Assembly (NCBI GenBank): GCA_021234155.1
Contig: JAJEKV010000020.1
Location: forward strand, 9,983,172 to 10,047,171
Length of the DNA stretch: 64,000 bases
DNA from: Isoetes taiwanensis
Taxonomy: Eukaryota; Streptophyta; Lycopodiopsida; Isoetales; Isoetaceae
Direction: 5' to 3'
The notes beneath the pieces were generated by a model. The model had not been told where the DNA came from, searched no databases, and saw nothing but the letters and a program-made list of their open reading frames with translations. The position numbers and the translations under genes are program-made. The stretch's first letter is position 1; each line of letters opens with the position of its first letter. This document shows positions 1-11,089 of this stretch, one piece after another.

Positions 1-1191
1 ACACGGGGTTGTGCCAAGTGTCTGGAGTTAGGCACTGATAGCCGTAATTGATCATAAACGGCGACATTTGGGATGATTCTTGCTTGGTGCTATTGTATGC
101 AAACTCCATCAAGTGAATAAATTCTTCCCACATACCTTGCTTGTTCCAGACATAGTTTCGTAGCATGTCTTCTAAGATCCTGTTGGTTCGCTCCGTTTGG
201 CCATCCGTCTGAGGATGATATGCCGTGCTCATGGATAGCTTGGTCTGAATCGTCGCAAAGAGGTCTTGCCAAAAGGCACTCATGAACTTCGGGTCCCTGT
301 CGGATATAATCTCCCTTGGCATGCCATGAAGCCTGAAGAACTCTTTGGTGAAGAGCTTTGCTGTATCCATAGCTGTATCTGTGGTCCTGCAAGGCACAAA
401 ATGTGCCATCTTCGACAACTTGTCGACCACTACCATCAAGGCATCTTTCCCTCTTACTGTTCTTGGGAGCCCTGTTATAAAATCCATGCTGATTACCTCC
501 CACTTAGTGTTTGGCACCGCTAATGGCTCTAATGCTCCTGGAATTTGAAGCTGCTCTGCCTTTGTCTGCTGGCATAACTGACATTCCCTGATGTAGCGAG
601 CTATACCTGCTTCTTCATTCCTGGCCAATAATAGCTGTTGCGTACTTTGAAATATGTTTTCATGAATCCCGCATGGCCAGCTATTGGGCTGTTGTGCGTG
701 TCATGGAGGATCAATTTCCTTACACCTGATGATTCGGGCACGCACAACTTGTTCTTGTGGTATAACAGGTTGCCCTCCTTCTTATAATGCTTGAAGACTT
801 CCCGTTCTTTATCTGTTCTAGCCTCCCTAGAGAGGCTTGCCCATACTTCTCTGAAATCCACATCCGTTGGCAAGGTCTCTTCAATCTTCTTACCAAAGTC
901 GCTGGAGAGCGTCGAAATTGCATTGCAATGCACCGCATCTGCTACCACATTGAGCTTCCCCGGCTTGTAGACTATATCAAAGTCATATTCCTCGAGGAAC
1001 TCCATCCACCTCCGCTGCCTTAGATTAAGGTGTGGTTGCATGAATACATACTGGAGGCTCTGATGGTCGGTATCCAATTGAAACTTCCTTCCCAAGAGAT
1101 AGTGCCTGATTCTTAACGCATACGACAACCGCAAGCAATTCTTGATCATGCGTGGGGTATGCGTTTGGCGCCGCTCATCTTCACGAGTCAT
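1..1191 (-). pseudogene. Element B RNase H and integrase part of pol
   Basis: The minus-strand translation gives the end of RNase H (LDTDHQSLQYVF, then FLEEYDFDIVYKPGKLN), the integrase zinc-binding domain (H-x-H in HDTHNSPIAGHAGF) and the integrase core up to the window edge (MDFI, ISDRDPKF, STAYHPQTDGQTER). Integrase inserts the DNA copy into the host chromosome. The sequence matches element A closely at 17900-18950. RNase H and the zinc region are open from 1191 to 601; the catalytic core continues in another frame from about 550 to 1, so there is a frameshift near 600. The chromodomain seen in A would lie left of position 1. Confidence 0.9.
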
Positions 1192-1433
1192 ACGCTACCA
1201 CACGCGCTCTTCTTGCATAAGCACCGCACTTTGTAGCTATCTTACTGCGCATCTGTTGCTACAAGCTTATCTTTCTCCCGTGCCGCGGGGTCAAGAGGGG
1301 CGTTTGTCGTCGAGCTTCTTTCAACAATTCAAACCCCTTTTGGGCTTTCTTGTGCCAATGCTCTGCCCAATATTTCACCTTCTCCGCCTCGTCCGTCCGT
1401 TAGCGGGGCCGCTATCTTAGCAAAGTTCTTCAC

Positions 1434-3016
1434 TTAACTTCCCTGTAGTACCGCTAGCTGGCAGAAAACCGACCTCATGCACATTCTTCGGGCCACCATC
1501 GAATCAATCGATTCGATCTTGGCGGGATCCGCCGAGATTCCTTCTACCGAGATCACATGACCAAGGTATTCCACCTTCTCCGTTGCGAAGTGGCACTTCG
1601 ACAACTTGGCGTACAACTGGTGCCTCTTCAACTTCTCCAAAGACTTTTCAAGTGTTGTACATGCTCTTCAAGGGATCTGCTATACACCAAAATGTCATCA
1701 AAGAAAACAATCACAAAGGTGTCTAGGAACTCCTTGAAGATATCGTTCATGAGCCTCATGAACGTCGCGGGGGCATTTGATAAGTAAAAGGCATTACCGC
1801 GGAACTCATAATGCCCATGCCGGCGTCCCGAAGGCGCTTTTATGGATATCTTCTTCCTTTATCCGGATCTGATGATAACCCGACCTTAAGTCGATTTTGG
1901 AGAAGATCCTTGCTCCTTTGAAGCTGATCCATCAAGTCGCCTCGATCTTGGGGGCGCATATTTGTTCTTAATGGTGTGCTTATTCAACTGCCTATAGTCT
2001 ATGCACATCCTCAAGGAACCATCCTTCTTCTTGACAAAAAGAATGGGCGCTCCAAACGGCGAGACGCTAGGTCTAATGAAGCCTAGGTCGAGTAGCTCCT
2101 GCAATTGCTTTTTTAGCTCCGTCAACTCTTGCGTCGTCATTCTGTATGGAGCCTTGCTTGTCGGCTTTTTCCACGGTTCGAGTGCTATCTCGCACTCGAC
2201 TCCCCTATAAGGAGGAAGCCGCTTGATCTCATACGAAAGAGATCATGGAACTCCGTGATCAGCTTAGCTATTTGCTTCGGCAACTTGCTGAGCACCTTGT
2301 CTTCTTTGCTTTCTTCTGATTCCGGCTTACTAATCTCAAGCTTGAAGATGTATGCCACCTGCTAACTCTGGATGCACTTGAACAACCGTTTAGAAGACAT
2401 ACACTGCATGATGGGAACAACTTCTTTACCTCGCGGATCTCAATGATCTTGCCGTCGGTGTTGGGAAGGTCACCTTCGGCTTCCACAATCAATAATGGCC
2501 TGCTGGTCCAAGGTACTCCATACCTATGATCAAGTCGTATTTGCCAATGCCCATTACCTCTGCCCCCATCCGGATATTAATCCACGGCAAGTCGATGTCG
2601 AAGTTAATTCTTGCACTCGATGCGCCCTTCTTGCTCCACTTGCTAAGACAACGGGCCTTGGCTTTGACTTTAGTGGTTTCAACTTCAACATTTGAACCAT
2701 TGGGGGATGCAAAGTTATGGCTACTTCACCGAGTCTATCGGGGACTATGAAGGACTTGGCCTTGGCCTTCCCTCCGTGGAAATTACTTTATCTTGGCTCT
2801 CGCTTTGCTCTCAGTATCTATTGCGGCAAAGATATGATACTCACCACTGAATGTAGTCGCGGGCTTCTTCGCCGTCGTCGTCCGAGACGGGATGTCCCAA
2901 TCTCCCAACTCCCGCCATTTTGCACTCATGACGGGGGGCGGGCCACGTCCTATGCCCCGGCCGGAAGCACCTGAAGCAAAATTTGCTTTTCTATGCACTC
3001 TCTTTTCCTTGGGCAT
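1434..3016 (-). pseudogene. Element B protease and reverse transcriptase part of pol
   Basis: Minus-strand pieces match the protease-RT region of element A. The best RT block is at 1886-2140 ([38 protein letters not shown]), followed by [17 protein letters not shown] in a shifted frame near 1850 and the [12 protein letters not shown] block at 1560-1640. The retroviral protease DTG site present in A is destroyed around 2700-2780. Frame changes and small deletions are frequent, so this copy cannot make a working polyprotein. The product would process the polyprotein and copy element RNA into DNA. Confidence 0.85.
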
Positions 3017-3019
3017 AGC

Positions 3020-4169
3020 TCATAAAAAGGATCGCACTGCTTTGGAGTAGTTTGTCCCCTCATGTTTGTCCTTGAAGGACACCTGCTTTTTCTCATGCTG
3101 CTTCCCCTGATTGCCACCATATGGGGCTCTAGCTGGACCTGGGCTAGCTGCCCTAGGGCTATAACGCCACTTTGCCTTGCCTTTGTCTCCGTATCTTCTG
3201 CGCCTCGCCTCGCTATTTTGAGGTCCCGTTCCTTGCAAGCTTATTGCCTTGGACTCTGCTTCTGATACTGTCTTAGGATTTATTGCCCTTACAAGCTTGC
3301 GGATCTCCTCATTCAGGCCTTCTATGTAGCTTTCTACTGCATGCTTCTCACCTAACTTTGGCACATCTGACCTCGACCTCATGAATTCCTCAGATATTTC
3401 TGACTGATTTGTTGCCTTGTCGCAACTTCGTGAGAACCGCCGCATCATCTTTGGACTTGTGCTCTCTTGGAACGTAATGGTGCTTGAAGGCTTTAGCAAA
3501 CTTCTTGAACCTGCAAGCATCCCTGCTTAAGCCATGAGCCTTGGCATAACCCTTCCACCAAATGCGTGCTGCTCCCTTCAGGTTCGCTGTTGCCACCCTA
3601 CCTTTATCCTTATCCTTCATACCATAGGCGTTTCCATATTCACTCATCTCGTCAAGCCAAGCCTCCGCCTCCATGCCTGACCTATTCTCGCCTGAGAATT
3701 GCTCGAGCTTCCTGACCTTCCAAACATTTCCCAATGCAGAGTCTACTTTCTTCTGGTAGTCAGAGGTTCTTGTGTCCCTTTGTCGTCCGTCCGTGGTATT
3801 CCTCTGCCTTCCATCTGTAGGGTCTTGGTTCTGGTCTTCCTCTTCCTCGGAGTCGGAGTTTGAGTCCGAGCTTGAGTCAGAGGACTCCGGGCTGGAGGAC
3901 CTCCTTCTCTTGTTCCTCTTCTTGTCTCTTCCTATTTTCCGAGTTGATGCTTGCGGCAACTGAGCGTTGCCCACCGAACCCGCTCCTGCTTGCGCGGCCA
4001 GCAAAGCCTTTATCTGCTCCAGGTCCGTCCTCATCTGAGATATTTCCTCTTCTGGGGTTATAGCTCCAAATTCCTCGAACAGGTTCCTTGCCGGGCGTGG
4101 CCTGGGTGGGCTCTGTTCTTCCATATGTTCCCGGCGTTGTCGTTCCCCTGAGCCTATATCAACAAACAT
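3020..4169 (-). pseudogene. Element B gag
   Basis: Gag (capsid and nucleocapsid precursor). The 4169-3390 frame has an acidic and serine-rich stretch (residues about 95-120) and then the plant retrotransposon gag core (KVRKLEQFSGENRSGMEAEA, then ARIWWKGYAKAHGL). A frameshift near 3450 moves the rest into the 3520-3020 frame (YIEGLNEEIRKLVRAINPKT, VSFKDKHEGTNYSKAVRSFL). The zinc knuckle expected just downstream is degraded, with only weak remnants near 2950. The order gag then protease-RT agrees with elements A and C. Confidence 0.88.
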
Positions 4170-4249
4170 TTACAGTGCAAAGGAAATTATATTCATGTTT
4201 TATAATATGCTAATACAAAATTTAAAACTCTCGGGATCAAGATTGCTAA

Positions 4250-5784
4250 TTATTCTTGATACCGCCGGTAGGATGGATTGTCCTCTAGGAACTTTTTCAC
4301 TTGGGCTGTTCCCACTGAATGACCCAAGTTCCTAAGGACGTTGACTGAAGATCCACCCTGCAAAGCTCTCGCCAAGTCTTCCACTCTGCGGTCGGAGGTA
4401 TAAGCTGCGGTCACCGCCAGTTTTCCCTGCCGCCTGTAAGGTATGGCGAAGTTGAAAACATCGAGTGCTACCGCTCTCTTCACCAGGATGGCATACTCGG
4501 TGTTGAGGGGTAACCGCGCATGCCGGCCAAATCCTGAGAGCGCAATTAGCATCGATACTCCTTCCTCGCCTCTGGGGGTGAATTTGCGATGAATTACCGC
4601 TATTCTTCCATCCATCGGCAGGGGGAGGTAATACCGCAGCGACCTGTCATTGCGTGACGGGTCCTCGGCCACTCGGTATCCAGCTCTGTGTCTGCCCGCA
4701 AAGTCATCTACCTCTACTGTGATGAGCTCCCTGTAGTCTCTGACTGTTGCTGAAGCTCTCCTGAGGTCGAACTCGCCTCTTCTCTCCCGGGGAGGCGTTG
4801 CCGACGAGCTTGCCGTTAAGATGTTTGATGTTGCGTAGCGGATCCCCATCTGTTCCTGTAACTCTTCCTCCGTCGGTAGTTGATTTGCGGCTTGGTCTGC
4901 CTCCATAATCTGTCTGATGCTGCTGTAGGCTTGGACGTCGGAGGTCGACTCTCCCGTGTAAGTGTCGGCTTCCCTTACTTGGAGTGGGAAGTCGATGCTC
5001 CTGACGATGAAGTCGCCCGGTGTCCGTTAACCCGGAGTTGGTGCAAGAACTCTTGGTCGTGTCTCCCCCTTTCCACACTCAAAGGGAGGTTTTGGATGTC
5101 GCTTAGAAGCAAAAACTCCTCGCCCTCGACAATAATGGGGGCTAGGCTTGTGATGCCTAGCCCGAGGGCAGAGGCAGCGACTCTAAGAGTTTGCCGTCTT
5201 CTTCGGTCTTACCCACTCTTGTTACGCTTGTCGCGCTCTTCCATTTGGGTCGAGCTCTCGATGTAGTCTTCCTCCTCTTCGATTCTCGTTCTTTTGAGTC
5301 CTCCTCTTCTTTTCCTTCCCGCTCCACGTTAGAGTATTGTGCGTAAGGAGCCGTTGTTACTTTGCTATGGCTAATGGGTCCACGCCCATGGGAGGAATGG
5401 AGGTTTCTTCCTGATGTTTCGACGGTAAGAAAAATTGCCAAGCCAAAGCGTAAAAATAGAAATATTTGGTCCTATTTGATTAGGACCATTGGCTCAAAGC
5501 GTCATGCGCCTTGTTTGTCAGTACTTGGCAATGTTTGGAACATCGCCTAATGCTGCTTGCAGGGATTGCCTAGGAACAAAGTAACCTATGCAAGGTGGGA
5601 GTTGCACTAGCGCTGGTTCTACCCTAGCTTGGAACTCAGACAAGACTATACTGTAAGCTGGGGTTGCGTGCAAGGTTGCTTGGACATCTACCTCCTTCCT
5701 GAAGATATGGAAAATTTGGTCGATGTCGGCCTCGGCAGCATGAGCGCTGGCGCTGTACCATCTGCGAAAATCAGAGGTTGCCAT
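4250..5784 (-). pseudogene. Element B ORF2, conserved accessory protein of unknown function
   Basis: A frame between ORF1 and gag, found in all three gypsy copies here. The start at 5784 (MATSDFRRWYSA) is chosen because element A begins ORF2 with nearly the same residues at 23803. The N-terminal part is open to 5518, the middle (about 5520-4907) has stops and frameshifts, and the C-terminal part (4906-4250) is open: a hydrophobic, probably strand-rich core (DGRIAVIHRKFTPRGEEG, VSMLIALSGFGRHARL, VALDVFNFAIPY) and a conserved end (GTAQVKKFLEDNPSYRRYQE). I do not recognise the family. Its promoter and hairpins now lie beyond the 5894-8962 insertion. Confidence 0.8.
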
Positions 5785-6467
5785 TGGCTAAATGCGGAAA
5801 AGGGTATCAAACGGTTGCAAGAGCGCCTCAGGGAGTTGGAAAATCGGCTAAGAAGGCAGGAGCAGATTTGTAGGGTGCTATTTGAGAAATATGTAGCATT
5901 ATAACAGGGGGTTTTTTTAGTGATTTTATACGCTTTTTTGGCATGGTTTTTATATGATTTCATGGGCGTAATACACGAGGCATACTAATCAGTATATCTA
6001 GAGTGCACACTGGATTCATCTATTTGAATTGCATTTTATCTATGGTTTTGCCTTGTATGTTTTTGTTCCTTAAAAACTTAATTAATTTAATTTTATGCGG
6101 TCCATGCAAGCAACGAGGCATTGAACTTTAGGGTTAACTATAGGGTTCGTGGAGTGAAGGGGATTTAGAGAAGAGATACACGGTGAAGGGGATTTAGGGA
6201 ATTTCTGGCAGTTTTCTCCTCGCTATGGCTTCCCCAGTTCTCTGATGGCTAGATTAGTAGCCTGATCCATCCCTGCAGCTGAAAAGGTGTCAAACGCAAC
6301 AGCTTTATCAGCCTACTTGGGGCCATAATATCCTGCCATAGTATGGAGCTCTTTTGTATCAGGTTATTACTGCCGGTACTGTTCTCACAAGCAAATCTTC
6401 TTCTTCAAATTGGACGAAAGGGCATTACATGATGATTATGCAAATGAAGGCCTTGTTCTTTCCGCAG

Positions 6468-7147
6468 ATCTGACATCTGCATTGTTCTCCCTTTATTCTC
6501 GTGATCTTCCTGCAGGTAGTGGTGAAATTGACCCAAACTGGGTAGGGAGACAAGGCGTTGCCTTTGCACTTGATGCAGCTGCTGATGTTCTTTCAAGAAG
6601 AGATATACCTGTGGTCGCAACGTTCTTGATATCAAGGGCTTTGGTATGCAATTTTAGCTTTGACACATCAAACCTAAGTCCAATTCTGCTAACTGACATG
6701 ATGAACAGGATTTTCTTTTGTTAAGCCTTGCTAAGTGTATTTTTCTACATGCTAACGAATGACAAATAGCAATGATATTTGGCTTTGTTTTCATAGAAAC
6801 TGTGGAGAAGAAACTGCATATCGCATAACACTTCATTTTAAGAGTGGCTTCAACATCTCGGTTAGCTAATTAGATGACAAACGCAGTGAAGATCTTATTT
6901 GGGCATATTGATGTCCAAAGCGAGAAGCCTGAGAATTCTTTAATCAGAAGCTTGTCTTTGTTTTATATTGCTTCATGTGGCATTTAAAAATGCATCAAAG
7001 CTCTATGCATGTTTGGATGTGTTGCTCAACGTTGTATAAACTATGCCGCAACATAGAAGTTTGGACTGGTTGCCATTTCAGGCTGATCTTAATGGAACCG
7101 TCAGATCCAAGTTGGTAGAGGCGGGTATTGCAATCATTGACAAACAA
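6468..7147 (+). pseudogene. GCN1: GCN1 (translational activator) gene fragment, downstream exons
   Basis: Two exons similar to plant GCN1, the HEAT-repeat ribosome-bound activator of the eIF2-alpha kinase GCN2. Exon 6468-6643 follows a good acceptor (TTCTTTCCGCAG), reads LFSLYSRD, then GRQGVAFALDAAADVL and ATFLISRAL, and ends at a GT donor at 6644. Exon 7082-7147 follows TTGCCATTTCAG and reads ADLNGTVRSK and EAGIAIIDKQ. In the family these residues are contiguous. The second exon stops abruptly at 7147, in mid exon, where a different GCN1 piece begins. Introns are retained, so this is a genomic fragment and not a cDNA copy. Confidence 0.88.
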
Positions 7148-7151
7148 GCCT

Positions 7152-7728
7152 ATGCTCCGTGAACTATGTCGTGGGGTTAATACAAGTGGACTAGTTGAGG
7201 TGAAGGTTTTCACATGCAATACCTTTTGTCTCACTATGTAAGCAATACTTGTAATTTTCTTTTACAGGTCCTTTCTGGATTGTATTCAAAGCATGTGCAT
7301 GTCCGGGCGGCTTGTTTGGATGCAGTGAAACATGTGCCTGTCCTGGCAAAAAGGGCATGCCCTTGTGTTCCACTCATAGCGAGTACTGGTTGAATTGCAT
7401 TATTTGATCCTGATCAAGTAAGCTAAATACCAGGTGTTTATATTAACTAGGAAGTTAAACTGCATATACTATGCTGTATACATCCATATTATATTATATT
7501 ATATTTATATATTATGAATAAGAGAACTCCATTGCATTTATACTCGTATATGTCTGTAGGCTGTTGCAGAGGCTGCTGAAGAGTTGTGGGACCTTTATGG
7601 TCATGAACTTGGGAATGATTATGCCGCTGGTCTTTTGGGAGCACTTTCTCATGAAAATTTAAATGTTCGACAAGGTGCTGCAGGTGCCTTGGCTTCGGCT
7701 ATGGAAGAGTATCCTAGCAGCATTCAGG
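7152..7728 (+). pseudogene. GCN1: GCN1 gene fragment, upstream exons, nonsense mutation
   Basis: Three exon pieces from the part of GCN1 that should precede the fragment on its left. 7152-7199 reads MLRELCRGVNTSGLVE with donor GTGAAG. 7268-7417 reads VLSGLYSKHVHVRAACLDAV and ends with donor GTAAGC. From 7560 it reads AVAEAAEELWDLYGHELG, then ALSHENLNVRQGAAGAL, up to PSSIQ at 7727. Codon phases across the first two introns (68 and 142 bp) agree. TGA at 7391-7393 replaces a tryptophan expected from the family (STG-W-IALFDP). The donor after PSSIQ is not clear. With its neighbour it makes a circularly permuted gene piece. Confidence 0.88.
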
Positions 7729-8508
7729 CAACTCACATGCAATTTCTAGCTGCCTTGACTGCTAATGCTTTGTGAGGATTGAACATATTCAATGGTTTGC
7801 TCTGCAGGAGACACTCGTATTTCTCTTTTTTCACAACCTTATTGGATATGGAGCTATTTTGGCATGGGTGATACAACTTCTGTAGCAAAAGACGTATCAT
7901 TTGGCACTATATTTTTTGCACTTTGTTTGGACAATAGGACTGGAAACTATAGTTTAGAATCTAATATCTTAACTGGAGGACTCCGTGATATTGGAAGGCT
8001 ACCTCCTTATCCTCTGCTATATGCCATTATTCACAACATCTTGTCTCATCACATCTGCTACGTATGATTGTAATATGCATTCTCAAATTCTGTTTGTACT
8101 GGTACTGCAGAGACTGCAAGGTAGCAGAATAACGGATTTTCCACTTCCTTTCTTCTACTAGTAGTTGAAACAATGTAAACGGGATTTGCCCTAGATGAAA
8201 GGTGAATCTATTTAACTATTTATGTAATGACTAACTTTCACATGCTGAATACATGATACTTGTCATGTTGAAATAGGATATTTGTTTGATGAAATAGGAT
8301 ATTTGAAATTCAATATAAGCTTGACGTAAGATACAAAGATGGTCCTATTTGCTGATCTTTGTAAAACGCATGTCGATATGGAATTAAAACTCCTATTTGT
8401 ATATTTCTTGGCACTTACATACTTACATAAACAAGCTAACTGGCCCATAAAGTTTACCTATGTTTGCTTTAGTTAGGGCCCGAAGGGCCGAAAATTTTTT
8501 TTAATATA

Positions 8509-8962
8509 ACAATTAACACACAACTACCATTAATATTATTAACACAAACTATTGCATTTAACACATTTAAATTAAAATCCCCCTTAAACCCCCTTTGGTT
8601 TGGGTGCATATTCACACGGCGGGTTACGTAGGGCAGCGAGAACCCCAAAAATATATTTACAATACATGTACAAAATTAACACCATTAAGTACATTCTCTC
8701 AAACCTTATAGTATTTTGCAAACCTTAATATACAGTACACAAAAACTTGTACATGCATACCCCACAAACGAGGATCGCTATGTACGGTCCAGATCTTGGA
8801 ATAAAGGGCAAATATGCCCATCCGACAGCTCTCGTTGCCCGGAGTAACCCCCCGTGTGAATATGCACCCAAACCAAAGGGGGTTTAAGGGGGATTTTAAT
8901 TTAAATGTGTTAAATGCAATAGTTTGTGTTAATAATATTAATGGTAGTTGTGTGTTAATTGT
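8509..8962. repeat. Foldback (MITE-like) element with 118 bp terminal inverted repeats
   Basis: Left arm 8509-8626 and right arm 8845-8962 are inverted copies that differ at about one position by eye. They start ACAATTAACACACAACTACC and end TGTGAATATGC-type sequence beside the loop. The 218 bp centre has no reading frame of note. No convincing target duplication flanks the element on its own, but its right end is also the right end of the larger insertion in element B. A non-autonomous DNA transposon is the simplest reading. Confidence 0.85.
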
Positions 8963-8971
8963 ATGAGGGAC

Positions 8972-8981
8972 CTTTTTATAG
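8972..8981 (-). promoter_or_regulatory. TATA box of element B ORF2, now displaced
   Basis: Minus strand CTATAAAAAG, aligned with the CTATAAATAG upstream of ORF2 in element A (23915-23924). Before the 3 kb insertion it would have lain about 115 bp upstream of the ORF2 ATG at 5784. Now it is over 3 kb away. Confidence 0.55.
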
Positions 8982-9160
8982 AAAAGGGTTTTTTGGATGA
9001 CTTGGAAAATTCCTGGGGTTGGGCAATTCTAGTCTATACTGAGGTCAAAATGGGATTTTGAAGACTAGCTCAAGTGTTTGAACATGGCTGGATTATCTAA
9101 AGATGCTATACAACATGTTGAAGATGATTTGGGCAAGTCCTGGTGAAGAAATGGTAGGAG

Positions 9161-9425
9161 GTCTCACAGCTTGCGCCTCGCTCAAAAACTAAAGTTTAGT
9201 TCTTCGACCAAGCGCGAGCTGTGAGACATCAGTCCCATTTTGATCAAAAGGTGTCCAATTTGGGTAAACTAAGGGTGTAAGGATGATGGGCTCATCAAAT
9301 CAGGTAGAATTGACCCCTTATTTGGTCAATTTGGAGCTATTTTGGGCAAGTTTGGGCAAGGTTTCACGACTTGCCTCGTTCAAAAAACTAAAGTTTAGTT
9401 TCTTGACGGTAGCGAAATTTGTGAG
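9161..9425. repeat. Hairpin pair upstream of ORF2 in element B
   Basis: Two imperfect palindromes, 9161-9227 and about 9361-9425. The first has arms GTCTCACAGCTTGCGC and GCGCGAGCTGTGAGAC around a central palindrome AACTAAAGTTTAGTT. The second has the same centre and decayed arms. They occupy the same place as 24119-24384 in element A, where arm sequence differs but pairing is kept. They lie upstream of the ORF2 TATA box, so they could be DNA sites, or RNA structures in the genomic transcript. Confidence 0.8.
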
Positions 9426-9569
9426 ACATCAATTCTTCGGTCTACAATTGTCCTATTTTGCTGAAATAAAAGCTAAAACCTGCTAGCTTATCCTAATTAA
9501 TCAAGTTCATGCAATTAAAGTACACAAAATTGCTCTATATTACAAAAATTTTCAATTATTTACAAAAGG

Positions 9570-10877
9570 CTCTATAGGCGTTCTCCTTACGCGAAGTCAT
9601 AAGAAGCATGTCTTGTCTCATGAGGGTTACCGTTTGGCGTGAAACGATTTGCAAGCTGTTGAGTCCTCAAAGTGTTGCACTATCTTTTGCCTTAGCCGCT
9701 TCTGCATTGCCGGTGGCGCCTCATCGTGACCACAGAGTCCGTCACGAGTCTTGCATCACTCCAGAACTAGCCCAGAGCAAAGGGGGCACGGGGGATTAGG
9801 AGGACCGTAGGCTCTTATTTGGAAGTGCCTAATCTCCCTCGGCGCTCTCCTCTCCACCTCCCTGTCCGAGCTTCTTCTTCTCTTGGGTGGCGGCTTGGGG
9901 CCTTGGGCTTTGGTGGTGGCGGCTTCAAAGATGCATTTAGCCGTTGGTGCGCCCTCCCTCGGCGAGAATGCAACCCGTTTTTCTTCATAGTACTTCTTGT
10001 AGGCCTCCCACTTCTTTATATCGCTTTCGTGTTCCCTCATCTTCCTTTCGTATATCTTGACCGAGTGTGACGCATAGGCTTCTACCGGGCAGGTCGTGGC
10101 TGTTTCTTCTGTCCCAAGCCGGTTTTCGAGGGGGCTTACGCGCTTGATCTGTGCAGATTACATTATTTGTTGCTTTCGGGTACTACACGCTTTCGTCACT
10201 TGGGGGTTTAGAAAGCTTCCACCTCGGCATTGGGGTTGAAGTCCCTCGTCCCGGAAAGAGTCGTCGGAGGGTTGGGAGGTTGGTTCGGCTTGCCGCTCTT
10301 TGATAGCGACCTTGGGGTTGGGCTTCCTTCTTGGTGGGGCGTCCTTCGACTTCCTTGGGCTGTCCACAATTTCCCCTTCGCCTTCCTCTTCTCTTGACCA
10401 CCTTATTTCCTCCTCTTCCCTCTTCCTCTTTTTGTTTCCCTCTTCTTCTCGGCGTTCATACTTCACGATGAACCTCATGAGATCTGCTTCCTCTCCTTAG
10501 GCTCAAGTCTCGTTGTGCTCTTGGTGCTCCTTTCTCCTCCTCTCAGATGTGCCCGTCTTCATCTTGGAGGATCTCTGTTCTTTGCATCGAGTGGTCCCTC
10601 GCCCTTTCTTGCTCTCTAATCTCCCTCTCTATTTCCTCGTCGCCTCCCTTGTCTCCTCGTCCATGGAGGTTGGTGATGTGGCCTCATCACGATCCACTGG
10701 CGATTGAAGACATCAATCGAGATCAGATGTATCTTGATCTCTGAGGTGTCTTCCTGCATTTCGGCCCGAGCGACCCCTTTCGCGAGCCTCTCATGAAGCA
10801 TCACCGAATGATGTCGACATCGTGGCGGTGGTTTAGCACAGGCGGCGGCTTCTGGCGATCTGTTTGGTTCGGGCCAT
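9570..10877 (-). pseudogene. Element B ORF1, histone H3-like protein, decayed
   Basis: The start at 10877 reads MARTKQIARSRR, matching the canonical histone H3 tail ARTKQTAR at seven of eight residues. That frame meets a stop after 14 codons. The next parts are in other frames: a helical stretch (MLHERLAKGVARAEMQEDTS, 10804 on), a Lys/Glu-rich stretch (10478 on) and KKWEAYKKYYEEKRVAF near 10000. The H3 fold begins with PREIRHFQIRAYG (about 9830) and ends with QHFEDSTAC near 9660, the same residues as in element A, followed by a frameshift. Several indels separate the blocks. It would encode a nuclear H3 mimic; this copy cannot. Confidence 0.82.
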
Positions 10878-10977
10878 GTTTTCGGTTAGTCAATGGGATA
10901 TCAGCGCCCAAAGATCGCCTAAGTGCGGGAGAGCGGATTTCTAGGGCTGGGATGTGGAAATGAGGGGGGGTCTACGT

Positions 10978-10987
10978 CTATTTATAG
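10978..10987 (-). promoter_or_regulatory. TATA box of element B ORF1
   Basis: Minus strand CTATAAATAG, 101 bp upstream of the ORF1 ATG (10877). Element A has the identical decamer at the identical distance (25838 to 25737). Conserved sequence and spacing in two diverged copies support an internal promoter for ORF1. Confidence 0.7.
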
Positions 10988-11089
10988 CTTGGGAAATTTT
11001 AGGTCAAAGTTCAAGTTGCTCGGTTTAACATGCTAAAGCACCTATTTAATTAAAATTTACACTTATTTCAGACTTTTCCTACTTATTGG

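Larger units (their letters stand above)
5894..8962. mobile_element. 3069 bp insertion in element B carrying GCN1 exon pieces and a foldback end
   Basis: Element B sequence is contiguous with element A up to about 5890 and again from 8963, so this segment is a later insertion. The trinucleotide ATG stands on both sides (5891-5893 and 8963-8965), which may be a 3 bp target duplication. The right end coincides with the outer end of the foldback repeat at 8509-8962; the left end starts TAGCATTATAAC and does not match the foldback end. Contents: unassigned DNA 5894-6467, rearranged GCN1 exons with introns 6468-7728, unassigned DNA 7729-8508, and the foldback. I cannot place it in a transposon superfamily. 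It lies between the ORF2 TATA box and the ORF2 start codon. Confidence 0.7.

Noticed and set aside
90-503. Minus-strand 137-codon frame as a separate protein
   Set aside because: It is a shadow of the integrase core, which reads in another frame of the same strand.
6410-7775. An intact GCN1 gene
   Set aside because: Exon order is permuted, there is a stop in place of Trp, and both sides are transposon DNA.
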